Origin: Euclidia mi
Taxonomy: Eukaryota; Arthropoda; Insecta; Lepidoptera; Erebidae
DNA length: 64,000 bases
Direction: 5' to 3'
Assembly: GCA_944739405.2 (NCBI GenBank)
Contig: OX123196.2
Location: forward strand, 53,420,196-53,484,195
Under the pieces are notes generated by a model. That model was not told where the DNA came from. It searched no databases and worked only from the letters and a program-made list of their open reading frames with translations. The stretch's first letter is position 1. The number at the start of each line of letters is the position of its first letter. The position numbers and the translations under genes are program-made. Shown piece after piece: positions 43,686-55,454 of this stretch.

Positions 43686-45455
43686 ACCCTAGACGGCCGG
43701 TTGGCGTAGCGGGAGTGTAAGCGACTGCTACGTCAAAGGTCGCGGGTTCAATTCCCGCTCAAGTCAAACATTTGTGTGCATGAATATGGATATTTGTCTT
43801 GATCTGGGTGTTTCTATGTATAACATATATAAATACATATTTCTATGTATTTACAAAAAAAAGTATAACTATATGTACCTATGCTTATCCATTATCTAGT
43901 ACCCTTCCTACCCTACCCTTAGGTCATTTCGCCTGTTCGCATCCATTTAGTACAGTTGGCAAGTTTGAAGGAGAAAATAAAAATGTAAAATATTTGTTCC
44001 AGCACATTGATTCAATGAAAAATTTATGTAATGCGTTCATTATAGTCTATTTTAATATTAACTTTCACTTTTCTTCGAAACTTTGTTTTTTTGTTAGATA
44101 GACAAACTTCAATATTTGGCATTTTACCCAGTTTGCGTCCAAAAATCTAAATTGTGTCCACCTGTGGACCATTTCGCGTCCACCAGCTTAGAGAAGGAAT
44201 ATAAGGGTGATATTGTTAATACAATCTAAAGAAAGATTGGCTTTTTACAATTTCTACATTTAAGATTAAATTTATAAAAAAATCAACATTATTATCATTA
44301 TTAAATCACTCTAAAGAAACTATAAATAGCTATTTATTGTTTTCAACATCGATGGAACTTAAAATCAAAGATAAAAAAATAACGATACATGTTGTCCAAT
44401 ATTGTGGTCTTCGGAATAGTATAATTTTTTCATAATTATGTATCTTCTTCTGACGAATCACTAAACGCTTTCTTTATTTAATCATCTTCTGATTTTTTTT
44501 CTTAACCTGCTTCTTTCTTGTCTCCTAAGAACACATTTTGAATTAAAAAAAATAGGGAATAAAAGAAATTACGCATTTCATTGCACTAAATTCGTAAAAA
44601 TCAGATTTTAAACTCAGTCTTAATCGAAAATGCGTTTTAAATTATTAAAAAATATATATATCATATATTTATGTTATCATTTCTATTTCATTAAAAAATG
44701 GACGCAATTTGCTATAACATTATCCCTTGTAGGTATAGTTTGCGTCCACGTGTGATCGATTATTATATCGATTGTATCTTTTATTACAATCATAATAATG
44801 TGGACGCAAATTGGTCATTTATTGCATACTATTAAATGTTAAAATAAACATAATCCCAATTTCTCTCTCATATTTTAATCACATAAAAATAAACAACTAA
44901 AGAAAACATAAATAGATGAGTTGGCGTCTATTGCGGACGCAAAGTGGAAGTTTTATAAATTCGGTGTTGTAATTCGCGTCCACCTTATGTTAATTGTTAA
45001 CTATATAAAATACAAGCTAATTCATAATTCATACTGTTCGTCTTTTCATTATTAATGTCTAGAAACAGCTATTTATCCTAAAATTCACATAAAACAATAA
45101 AAAACTTACCGTCAACCACGTCGCTGCACACTATTTTTTTATTTATATCCCGCGCATCTGCACTCTTTTGTTGAACAACCAAGATGAACTAATTTTTTTA
45201 AACAGCATTAGTTGGGCGCATGGAACTTTTGTCTATTTGTGCGTATACATATATACGTTGAGGTATTGGCGGTACTGACTTTTCATTTTATTAGTGTGTT
45301 AGTATACTTATTTTCGAGCATTTTTAAAGGGAGGTCCGTAAAATGGACGCGAAGTGGGCGATGGACGCGAACAGGCGAAATGACCCTACAAGCTCTGCTT
45401 AGTTTGGGACGAGATGGTTTTGTGTGAATGTGGTAGAATATTATTATATAATTAT
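43686..45455 (+). mobile_element. tRNA-derived SINE, split by a TIR element
   Basis: The head has A-box-like TTGGCGTAGCGGGAGTG and B-box GGGTTCAATTCCCG (43744-43757); the body is typical (TTTCTATGTATTTACAAAAA, TTATCCATTATCTAGTACCC) and the end (CAAGCTCTGCTTAGTTTGGG, GTGTGAATGTGG) lies at 45389-45455 after the insertion. AGTTT at 43681-43685 and 45456-45460 is the likely target duplication. It landed in the 120-bp minisatellite. Confidence 0.8.
43922..45386. mobile_element. 1.46-kb TIR element, TA-flanked, with GGACGC motifs
   Basis: GGTCATTTCGCCTGTTCGCA at the left and TGCG-type complement CGCGAACAGGCGAAATGACC at the right form a ~25-bp TIR with one mismatch; TA (43920-43921, 45387-45388) suggests a Tc1/mariner-type duplication. 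The interior carries about nine copies of GTGGACGCAAA or its complement (near 44124, 44155, 44175, 44700, 44742, 44800, 44934, 44968, 45344). No transposase is recognisable. Confidence 0.7.
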
Positions 45456-45514
45456 AGTTTGGGCTCGATTGATTTTTCTTGAGGCACACTTTACACTTAG
45501 GTGATAATAATTAT

Positions 45515-45720
45515 GATACTACGATACTAGCTATAGCGGTACCGGGTTCGATTCTCGGTTTAGTGGCTTTTTGCATTTTCTCATACAAAGTAGTTAATAT
45601 TCAGCCGACAGGTCTCACTCATGGTATGAGTTCGTGCGTGCGACCTTGAGGCATACATAGAACTAGTTCGTAGATGGTTGTTTACGAATGGTTACTAAAT
45701 AAGTGTATCTACCTATAAAA
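45515..45720 (+). mobile_element. SINE-like fragment
   Basis: A B-box-like GGGTTCGATTCTCGG at 45543 and a following GCATTTTCTCATACAAAGTA body suggest a degenerate tRNA-derived SINE. Confidence 0.4.
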
Positions 45721-45954
45721 CCTATATACCCATCCCATCTAAATTGGTAATTTTATTTTGGTTTAAGCGTCATCTAGTGAAAATTCATGACTTATATTTT
45801 TATGACTTGTCTGGCTTTAATTAACGTCGCGTGCTATTTGATCAGCGCCATCTGGATATAGCTCGCGATTTGAGCTTTTTTCGAGGCACATTTTTTGTTC
45901 GACTTTGTCAGTCTATATTCTTTACTTGTCTCTCAATACGTTCTTAAATATATG

Positions 45955-46085
45955 CATATTATAATTAATTACACTCAGACATGAAAGAAACAATCGTGGT
46001 TATCGCACAATAATTTTTCCTCGGTGGGAATCGAAGCCCGAGCTTAGCAATCAGGGTCGTCCCAAACTATTCTCTGGACCAACAT
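45955..46085 (-). mobile_element. Degenerate SINE, minus strand
   Basis: Read on the minus strand, GGGCTTCGATTCCCACC resembles a B box and is followed by SINE-like sequence. Just outside it, 45887-45932 is the inverted partner of 41464-41509. Confidence 0.4.
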
Positions 46086-46546
46086 GGCATATAAGGTAGA
46101 AGTATGTATTTTCAGTAGTGTCCCAGTAACCGGTAACTAGTCAGTTTTTATCATTTTGTACATTTCTACCGAAAATAAATCAATGTTTGAGAATTACAAC
46201 ACATATTTGATTTTATTTCGTATAGGTAATTATAATATTAACGCTGGTCAAAAATTGTAATAGTGGCAACACTATATTACAATGAAAGTGTGCCATGCCA
46301 CAATTTTGTTGAATTTCGAGGTTCTGTCACTACTACGTTGTATTGGTGCGCTCAACATATTGCTGTGGATAGCGGTACAGTGAGAGTGTTTATTTACTTA
46401 AGGCGCTGTCCTAAGCGACTGTTTTGGTAAATGAGGGGGTGAAGCAGAGGAAGTGAAGGGCGCTTACTGCGGGGCGCCCCCCTTCATTTTCGCCGCGTGC
46501 GGCCGTATTCTGGTGACATCCGTATTCTAATATTTCAAAATCGCAA

Positions 46547-46599
46547 GCAAAACGTTTTAGCATATTGAAATCTCAGTTCAATATGCTAAAACGTTTTGC
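46547..46599. repeat. Perfect 23-bp hairpin, 7-base loop
   Basis: GCAAAACGTTTTAGCATATT... (46547-46569) is exactly complementary to 46577-46599. Pairing extends a few bases further after one mismatch. No TIR element or gene explains it. Confidence 0.9.
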
Positions 46600-46958
46600 G
46601 TGCGACGCTTACTGATATTAAAATTTATATTACATATAAATCAATTAAAGTGTTGCCATCGACACGATAAGTAAGTAAATAATATAAATCAATGTGTTTG
46701 TACAATATAGGCATAGCGCAATTTTTGTTCTCAGTGGAACCATGAGCAAAACTGGTTTACATTAGACATTATAGGTATTAATAGTTGACGAAAGTAGGTA
46801 AATACCTACGAGCCGTAACATGATAAAAATAATTTAAGTAAGTCAGTTCCATGTATGGAGAGGCCCTTATTATTTTTGTTTTAAAATGGGGAAGCGGTTC
46901 ATAGAATACCTACAGGCTACATCTAATTCCATTCCTGCCAATTTTCAAATCTGTTTTG

Positions 46959-47046
46959 CAATGACATACGGGCGGACAGACAGACAGACATGGCGAATCT
47001 ATAAGGGTTCCGTTTTTACAATTTTTGCTACGGTACCCCAAAAACC
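46959..47046 (+). repeat. 3' end of a common lepidopteran repeat
   Basis: GGACAGACAGACAGACATGG, TATAAGGGTTCCGTTTTTAC and CTACGGTACCCCAAAA are the typical 3' end of the family that is present at full length at 52900-54676. Confidence 0.65.
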
Positions 47047-47708
47047 ACATTACTGCCCTACTAAGCGCAAAAGCCGTATCTCAACTAAAGCGAGTTACGA
47101 GATAATTAAAGTTTAGAAAAAGTTGATTTAGTTTATTTATTTATGGATGTTTTTTATTGTTATCATAGGTATAATTATTATGGTAAAGGTTTCGAAATAT
47201 GTTGCCGTTTTAGGGGTTGTGAGTGATTTGAGGGGAGGAGGGGAGGTCTTGAAACCCCCCCGTCACCATTTTCACTTGCCGGAAATACTTGGTTTCCTCT
47301 GAAAAAAAATATCTCCGAACATCGGTGTGTATAGCACTGCCAACTTCCACATTCTTCATACTAGTTTAATAAACTAAGGTTGATGGAGCCCTGCTTTACA
47401 GGGCTCCTATTTTCGGATTAAGGGTCAAAAGAGAACCTAACATAACCTATTTAGTTACTTATTACACTCGCAAAGCAATGACGCACAAATTTTACATTAG
47501 CTGACAATATGATCATTCCAAGATGGCGGGTTTGCGTTTCGTTTCACGTTTTTCACATAAAACCTAAAAATTACATTTGTAAAACTGTACTAAAGTATAA
47601 AACCTACGTTTCGTATTGCATAATTGCCGAAGTATTTAAGAATTTTTGGAAATTGTTTAAAAATACTTAGACGCATCTCCGGCAGCCAAAATTACTTTTA
47701 GCGGATTA

Positions 47709-47753
47709 AAACTAACTCCCTTAAGCCCGTAGGGGGCTTAAGGGAGTTAGTTT
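47709..47753. repeat. Perfect 20-bp hairpin, 5-base loop
   Basis: AAACTAACTCCCTTAAGCCC (47709-47728) and its complement (47734-47753) flank GTAGG. Stands alone in unannotated DNA. Confidence 0.9.
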
Positions 47754-48042
47754 ACCACCAATTCCCTCAAATACAGGCGACTCGTTTCGAAACCCAACCC
47801 ATTATTATTTTTCAAAATAGATGAAATATCAAAAATATATGTGGATATATTTAGAATAGATTATATTATAGATAGATATTAAATTATTGAGTTAAAATTT
47901 GAGTTCCTGCTTTCTCGTTAGCTCTCCTCATACATGTTTGTATGGAAAATATAAAAAAATCTTTTGCTTAAAATATGTGTTGTTTCAAAGAAAATAAATA
48001 TTAAAATATATTTATTTATCATTTACTAACGAAATACAGAGT

Positions 48043-48720
48043 TTACAGCTCATCAAAAGTTAGCTGTCTGCTACAACCCGGCAGGTTTTCTTTTTTCTCG
48101 TCGAAAGTTAAAGGCAGTGTGTGAGGTGATGAGGCTTCAATACTTATTATTTGCTGTGGTTCACGAGGCACATTTTCATTTACTTTCCTTTTACGGCTTG
48201 GTATTGTAGAAACTTCAAGCACTGATGAAACATTTTCCTCTCCGTGATCTCGCAATGCCATTCCTTGAGCTTGACGAGAATCAATCTTGTCTCCCAGAAA
48301 ACATCATCTCTTTCTATAATTTTTATTTTTAGTGGTATACTTTCGCCACTCCACACAGCAAATAAACATTTTTGTTTGCGTAAAACGTGGCGTTGCCCCT
48401 GAATTTGGTAATAACAATTACAATATTTGTTTTGACTAGTCGGTTCACTTTTTTATCATGTTTCCATATTTGTATTTTATTTGCTCTTGTACTATTCTCC
48501 AGGCCATTCTTATTGTCAACTATAGAACATTAAATTTCCACAATCGTGTTTGGACCTATTAATCCATCTGGCGTGGCACCAATAAACGGATAATCCACAA
48601 GGCTCGATTGTTACATTTTCTTGCTTCGCCAGTTGTTACAAAACCAGTTGTTCATTTTAGACTCCATACGCAACTGCTTTTGCATTGAAAATATTTTATT
48701 TGTACAACATAATTTTTTTG
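48043..48720 (-). pseudogene. YqaJ-like exonuclease domain, degenerate
   Basis: The minus strand shows DYPFIGATPDGLIGPNTIVE (about 48600-48540), matching the central YqaJ/lambda-exonuclease-like motif G-A-x-P-D-G...E-I-K, with the Lys codon replaced by TAA. Upstream is a QKQLRMESKMNNW segment and another TAA; downstream, after frameshifts, are a VWSGESIPLKIKII-like stretch and the 72-residue frame 48043-48261 ending LTFDEL. In insects such domains occur in proteins linked to DNA transposons and viruses; which it was here is unknown. It is not functional. Confidence 0.55.
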
Positions 48721-48899
48721 GCTTTACTGCTGTTATCTCTTCTTTTTACCACTATACCAAAATTTGAATCTGTCAACATATTCTTACGCAATTCAAATCA
48801 GTAACTGCTATCCCTCTTGTATCTTTGTTTATCACTAGGGAGTTGAGCCAAATTTGTTAAAAAAAATGTTTGGCATTTCTTGGCTAGCTCTTGAACAAA

Positions 48900-50067
48900 T
48901 CGTGCACTTGTATGCAGACTGCGGAGCGCCATATTAGCGCTGTTTATTGTTCGCCGTGGCGGCATCTTAGCGCTCCAGGCGCTCTGACAAGGTAATGAAT
49001 TTGCAGTATAGGTACATAAAATGATTCGATTTTATGTTATTATTCTTTCAAATATTAAAAACTGAGGCAGCTATGTATTGTGAGAATAATTTATATAATT
49101 ATATTACGCATAATTGATAATCTATAACATAGTCAGTCATAAAAGACTCTTATGAAAATAATTTGCGTAAAAATGTTACATATTTCATTATCACTTGGCC
49201 ATGGATGAATTTCTATTTTATTACGACGCTTTCTTGTACAAATCCTTCGTAGAACTTTACTTCTTTAATTTTCCATATTTTATTCTTCTAATTATATATT
49301 TATAAGCACAAAACGCAACAAGATTATAAACTTAGGGCCCAATTATATGTGCCCATAGTCACATGAAAAGCCTATTTGATTCAAAGTATTCAGTCTATAA
49401 CATAAAACATGAAATTACGAACTCAAATCGGCGTGTTACAATAACTACAAGGTTTACGTAAAATTTCGTGCAGCGGAGACGCAAGCGACATGACCTATCT
49501 CTCACAGGGCTCATAGCCGAATGATGAGGTCTGGGCGGGGCGTAAACTAGCAACTGACACTCAGTACACCGCTTATGCTAATAAGGTTTAAATTGCCGAA
49601 GCGTTTGATATTGATGGGATCTACCGAGCGTCAAAATCATAGACGTTTGGCAGATTTTATTTATTTGTACAAAATATACACGTATAATATGAAAATAAAT
49701 ATGGTAATTCTTTAGTTCATTAGATTTCCTACAATATTATTAAATAAAATATGACAGTTTATGGTCAAAATATTGCAAACTGTGAGACGAAAGATTATTT
49801 TCTGCCTCATTTTTGTGATTTTTTTACCGTGATTCTATTTTACATACATGAAAAATTCTTTCAAAAGTCTTTTGTTCAGACTTTGGAGTTTAAGCTCTAT
49901 TTTTTGCTAGTTTGTAATATGTACCGTTATGGCTAGTTGCGCGACGAAAAATTAGGTGTTTCGCGGCTTCTGAGGTATAACAGCGCCTTAAATATTGGAG
50001 TTATTTATCTAACGATATACTTAAAAGAAAGTAAAAAGAAAACGAAACAGTATCTTTAATAAACTTG
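48900..50067. other. Intergenic DNA, no gene seen
   Basis: A+T-rich, with isolated G+C-rich patches (GGAGCGCCATATTAGCGC near 48923; GGTCTGGGCGGGGCG near 49529). No feature assigned. Confidence 0.5.
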
Positions 50068-50240
50068 CAGTTCGTTCGGTGAGTTAGAGCGGTACTCTGC
50101 CCTGTCTCATGCCTGCTCCCTTTTTCTTTGCCGCCATCCCGCTCCTCCTCCGCCTATTCCTATACCATAGGACAGCAATGCACTTGCAGATGTCCATGGC
50201 TGGAAGTAATTACTTACCAACAGGCGATTCTTCTACTCGT
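50068..50240 (+). mobile_element. SINE-like repeat, degenerate copy
   Basis: AGTTCGTTCGGTGAGTTAGA, CAGCAATGCACTTGCAG and a terminal CTACTCGTTTACC relate it to the 61270-61562 and 26631-26783 copies. Strongly decayed. Confidence 0.5.
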
Positions 50241-51489
50241 TTACCTTCTATTACTTACGTAAACAAAACAAGTTGTAACTAATAGAAAATGGAATTAATT
50301 TTTGTAGTAAATTAAAAGTAAAACCACTTCTACCCAAAAAAGTCTGGTTAAAATAATTTTGTTTCCCTAATGCCATCTGGCGGGCGCCATCACTGAGCCA
50401 ATTACGTCATTGTGGTAATGACATGCTGTTGGGGTACATCGTAGCTGCAATATTATTTTCCTTCCTTTACAAAGTAGAAACTTTGCTTGAATATTTTGTG
50501 TTCCTTAAATATAGGAGCGGTGCTTTGATACTTATGGACATACGGTGCGAGTTCGATTTTGCACTCTCTTTTTTGATATTTTGGATAAGAGACAGCAACC
50601 ATTGCTATATGAAACATTGCTATTAGATGTAGTCCAAATAGACGGTAATTATAACAATAATTCAACCCTAGTTATAAAATCGCTTCGCTGTGAATAGTGC
50701 GTTGTGTATTATAATAATTATATGACGAAATATATACAACCTACAGACTTTGCCAGGTAATACCTGCGCTATACACACAAAGTGTGGTTATAAATGTAAA
50801 TGTAAAATAATTTCAAGGGGCTAACAATAAAGTAACGATTTCGAGAAGAACTGGGTTGCAAAGTCTTTCTAAGAAAACGTAACTGCAAGGTTCGCATAGC
50901 CTTGTACAGCTCATACACGTTCATCTGATCTTAAACCAAAACAAAAATCAAACCAAAGCCTGCGTTACGGTTACTAAATAGCTTACAAACTTACTTATAA
51001 ACGCTTTTAAATACATATGAACTAAAGAAAATTTTCTGCCAGCTACAGAACGAATATTGTGCGCATCACACGAAGATTTTCCGCCAGGAAACGAAACTAT
51101 GAGCCTCATTCGGGTTAGCGTCACTGACCAGTAGACTTACAGGTACACATAACATACGTCACCATAGTCAATTATAGGGAAGATTAAAGTTTGCACAAGC
51201 ATTGCTTTAGTTTTTGATGGAAGCAAATTTTTGGGACTATACGGTGAGCACAGAGTCCCGAATACGAAAGTATTCATGCAGAGCATAGCCAGAAATGGCT
51301 GACAACTGTGATCTGAGTCCGCCAGTCAAGGATGATATCTATGTGCAAACCAAGATTTTTAACAGATGTCGAAAATGGTATAACGCACCCGTCAAAAATC
51401 ACAGGCGACAAACTTGTGAAATCCATGATCATACGCGAGCTTCCCACCACGTTGGCCTTCCCAACAAAATTGTTGGATTAACGCAGATG
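50241..51489. other. Intergenic DNA, no gene seen
   Basis: Short frames (50423-50626, 51295-51510) lack recognisable domains. Nothing assigned. Confidence 0.45.
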
Positions 51490-51690
51490 CCAAATCTGTC
51501 AGACCACTGATAAACTGATACTGGTCTAAACCATAGAATATCGCTATCCCTTTGGGTAACGGAGGTCAGACGGCAGTCGCTCTGTGGTACAGTTGATATT
51601 CTGTCATATCTGGTTAGACCAGTAAGCGGACCTCGGGCTCCAAGTCGTGTAAGTCTTGGATGCAACTGGGATAACGCTTGGGTGATGATG
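51490..51690 (+). mobile_element. Lepidopteran SINE-like fragment
   Basis: GGTCAGACGGCAGTCGCTC, GGTTAGACCAGTAAGCGGAC and a CTGGGATAACGCTTGGGTGA end with TGATGATGA characterise a common repeat; a diverged copy is at 55455-55590. Confidence 0.6.
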
Positions 51691-51705
51691 ACATACATCA
51701 ATACA

Positions 51706-51860
51706 TAGACTCACGTCTGTTTCCCGAAGGGGTAGGCAGAGACTACAGAACGCCATTTGCAACGATCCTGATATACCTCTCTTGCTTCATTCACTCGCAT
51801 TAAGTTTCTCATGCATGCTCTTCTATTTAGGGTATTTCTAACCTGTCCTTTTTTTAGGAT
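51706..51860 (+). repeat. Dispersed repeat with GTTTCCCGAAGGGGTAGGCA
   Basis: One of three copies of a common lepidopteran repeat (CGTCTGTTTCCCGAAGGGGT, TTGCAACGATCCTGAT, CTCTTGCTTCATTCACTC); the others are 56757-56885 (minus) and 63852-64000 (plus). Confidence 0.7.
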
Positions 51861-52899
51861 CTGAAGGAGTCTCCAATCTGGTCAGAGAACGTCCGCCTAA
51901 ACTAACACAATTTCCTTTAAATAGCAGACAAGAAGCACTTAACATTCAACATGACTGCCATAATGTCTTTGAAAGCTCAAAACCTTTAAGAAAAATCGCC
52001 TATAATTTTCTATATGGCTGATCAATCACAAAAAACAGCAATCATGGTAGATTTGCCATTGAAAGAGTTGAGCCTGCTTCCAAGTTGTTAATGCTATTAA
52101 TCAAAAGTTTGTTCGCAGCGACACTAAGCACCATAATCCCTCCCTGTGCCGACTTTATTATTACCGTGGGAGGCCTCACAGATGCCTTTGCAGAAATATG
52201 CTCCCAGAATTGATACTCCATTTATTCTTTGTAATTGTTTCATTGATGGTCGTTTTGGATAAATTTGTCAACTTTTCGGCTAAATTCTGCAAAATTAATT
52301 ATACTCCCCCTCAAATTATTCCGATCAGAGTTTTTTTATAGATTACAAAGACTGAACATAAATAATCTTTCCTTTTACAAATCATGTATCCAAGCAATTT
52401 ACTTTTCAATTAATACAAGTCATTTTTATGGATATAAAGCCCGTTTCATTCGAGTAAGAATTGTAACGGAAACCAGTCTTTTGTATCGCTCCAACACGCG
52501 ATGTCCCGTGATAACTTAGCCATCAAAACGAAATTAAACGTTTGTTTGACTAATAAATATAAAGAAAATATATGTAACTAGATGGAGTTTAAATGCTACT
52601 GGGAGGAACTTGGGAGCTTTCGAGTTTAGACCTGACCTTGCGATTGAAGGAGTCGTGGAGCCACATAATTATTTGCTATCAACTTGATATGACTCACCAA
52701 CCAGCTTAGTTCGTTATCAAGTAAGTATTGGTGTAATTCGCGAGTCGTGGATTTCATAGAAATTTTGGTATGTTTACTAGTCTAACCAGATACGGTAGAA
52801 TATCAGCTTTTGGTTACTTAGAGTATATAAAAATACGACGCGAAGACACGTATGTACTATTTCTTCAGATTTCTGCAATATCGAATTGAGTTTGACTCT
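51861..52899. other. Intergenic DNA, no gene seen
   Basis: The open frames 52265-52519 and 52852-53055 show no known domain; the second overlaps the next repeat. Confidence 0.45.
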
Positions 52900-53324
52900 A
52901 AAAAAAAACCGGTCAAGTGCGAGTCAGACTCGCGCACCGAGGGTTCCGTACAAACCTGTAGGTATATAAGTAAAAGTTCACCAGTCATAGTTATGGTATT
53001 TTTATTGCCAAATGAAATCCATAACATTACAGTATGGAAAGCTGGAGGAGCTTAAATTAAATAAAAAGGGGTCTTTGTCGTTTGTAATCAGTCATCCTTT
53101 ATTTTATACTAACATATATCGCTATAATATAACTTAAATACCTATACCAGCCTTGCAGCAGCCTTGCAAAAGTCTGCTGATGAATGATGGTAAGATCTTT
53201 TATCAAAGTTATTGATTTACAAAGTTTTTAGTGACTATTAGAAATCTGTCACAAAAATACTTATAAAGTACAGAATAATTAGCAAAAAGTTTTGAAGACT
53301 ATGTAATTATTTGAAATCTCAATC

Positions 53325-53418
53325 TCAATCAGCCTATCGCAGTCCACTGCTGGACATAGGCCTCTCCCAACACGCACCACAGCACACGGTCCTCAGCCTT
53401 CCGCATCCTTTATCTGGG
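53325..53418 (-). mobile_element. LINE 3'-end fragment
   Basis: AATCAGCCTATCGCAGTCCA, CTGGACATAGGCCTCTCCCA and CACGGTCCTCAGCCTTCCGC are a common lepidopteran RTE-related 3' end on the minus strand. Confidence 0.6.
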
Positions 53419-53420
53419 CT

Positions 53421-54485
53421 ATAAGACGTTGCTTAGTACCAAATTTCAAGATTTTTGAGTTCACGGGAAGTACCCTGTAGGTTTTGATTCCCTTGCGATT
53501 AGTCGCGAGTTTAAAAATATGATTATATTGCTCTTTCTTTTGATTGCGTAGACATAGAAGTTTGATTTTGTTACAGCCTAGCGGTGTTATATACCTGAGT
53601 ATTTCATATGAATTTCAATTTAATACCTCTACGCGTTCAAGAGAAAGGGGTAGTAACTTTAAATTTATTAAAAATATTTTTTATATGCTGTAACAAAAAA
53701 ATTACGGTTTTCGCAATTTTTCCTTTATAAGTGATATAAGACGTTGCTTCGTACCAAATTTCAAGATTTTGAGTTCACGGAAAGAACCCTGTAGGTTTTG
53801 ATTCCCTTGCGAGTAGTCGCGAGTTTAAAAATATGATTATATTGCTCTTTCTTTTGATTGCGTAGACATAGAAGTTTGATTTTGTTACAGCCTAACGGTG
53901 TTATATACCTGAGTATTTGATATGAATTTTAATTTAATACCTCTACGCGTTCAAGAAAAAAGGGTAGTAACTTTAAATTTATTAAAAATATTTTTTTATA
54001 TGCTGTAACTATAAAATTACGGTTTTCGCAATTTTTCCTTTATAAGTGATATAAGAAGTTGCTTCGTACCAAATTTCAAGATTTTGAGTTCACGGGCAGT
54101 ACCCTGTAGGTTTTGATTTCCTTGCGAGTAGTCGCGAGTTTGAAAATAAGCTTATATTGCTCTTTCTTTTGATTGCGTTGACATAGAAGCTTGATTTTGT
54201 TGCAGCGTTACGGTGTTATATACTTGAGTATTTGATTAGAATTTCAATTTAATACCTCCACGCGTTCAAGAGAAAGGGGTAGTCATTTTAAATTTATTAA
54301 AAATATTTTTTTTTATGCTGTAACTAAAAATTTACGGTGTTCGCAATTTTTCCTTTATAAGTGATATAAGACGTTGCTTCGTACCAAATTTCAAGATTCT
54401 GAGTTCACGGGAAGTACCTTATAGGTTTTGATTCCAATGCGAGTTTGAAAATATGCTGCAATTTGCAGCATATAGAGCTGTATCT
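53421..54485 (+). repeat. 315-bp tandem repeats, three and a part
   Basis: The phrase ATAAGACGTTGCTTCGTACC starts at 53421, 53736, 54051 and 54366, a constant 315-bp period. Units share GTTTTGATTCCCTTGCGAGT and ACCTCTACGCGTTCAAG with modest divergence; the fourth is incomplete and more diverged. Non-coding. Confidence 0.9.
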
Positions 54486-54676
54486 TTCGATTGCGATGGA
54501 TTAGAAGTTTGTTTTTTTTACAGCTCTAAGGAACCGTAGATTGGAATATTTAGTATAAATTTCAGTTTGATACCTCCACGCATTCCTGAGAAAAAGGGTC
54601 TTGACAGACGGACGGACAACAAAGTGATCCTATAAGGGTTCCGTTTTTTCCTTTCGAGGTACGGAACCCTAAAAAC

Positions 54677-55310
54677 CATAAAAGTATCTTTTATAAATAT
54701 AACTAAATGTTACCGCTACTATATCGAGTAAAGTAACGCTGGGTAAAAATTGTTAACCATGTATCTTCATGGGGTAAACACGTTATACGGCAGTTGTAAA
54801 CATTTACGAGGTGTCGTGATCGCACCTGGTTCCGATGAAAACAATAAATACTAAAACTGTTTGTTTCCTTCACTATAGATTGTAAGCATTGTGTGATTTC
54901 AATATGGCATTGAGTAAGGTGCAGGGTGCGTGACTGTCAATATTGGTACAGGGGGAGGATATGTAAGAGTTGATTAAATAAACATAATCGGTGAGGCTGA
55001 CGAGCGGGGTTGGATGGACCTCGTATAAATCTTGGTGGCTAAATCATGCGCTAAAACGCTAACTTTAACCCTCACGTGTGCAAGGAATAGTACTTGGCGA
55101 TGAATAAATAGTACTTTATTCTTTAAAATGCTGTATCTACTTAGTATTGGTATTTAGTAAACCATTCAACAATCACCTTACACTATAACATCACAACTTG
55201 TGTATATTGGATTTTTTAAGGCGTAATATGAAACAATTTCAAAAGACAGCGATAGCCCTATTGGTATATCAACTGCAATACGAACAGCAAAATGGACGTG
55301 TTCATACCGA
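54677..55310. other. Intergenic DNA, no gene seen
   Basis: A+T-rich; nothing assigned. Confidence 0.5.
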
Positions 55311-55410
55311 CGCAATGTAAATTGTGAACTATCGCTTGTCCCAGGCCTCGGAAAGCATACTAAGACGTCGCGCGACTGCTCGGCTGTCATGAAGACCTTT
55401 GACTGTCGTT
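55311..55410 (+). mobile_element. SINE 3' fragment
   Basis: GTGAACTATCGCTTGTCCC, CTCGGAAAGCATACTAAG and CGGCTGTCATGAAGACCTTT parallel the 3' half of the SINE at 3574-3775. Confidence 0.55.
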
Positions 55411-55454
55411 TTATAGGCAAATTAGTACCTTTTTCTACTACTGACATAGTCGGT

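Larger units (their letters stand above)
52900..54676 (+). mobile_element. Full-length lepidopteran repeat with enlarged interior
   Basis: The start (AAACCGGTCAAGTGCGAGTC, GAGGGTTCCGTAC) and the end (CAGACGGACGGACAACAAAG, TATAAGGGTTCCGTTTTTTC, TACGGAACCCTAAAAA) are the well-known termini of a very abundant lepidopteran interspersed repeat; AGGGTTCCGTA and TACGGAACCCT form inverted ends. The interior is inflated by a 315-bp tandem array and contains an RTE-like fragment. Confidence 0.75.

Noticed and set aside
43692..43760. Possible true tRNA gene
   Set aside because: A- and B-box-like motifs are present, but a proper cloverleaf was not recognised and a SINE body follows; it is a SINE head.
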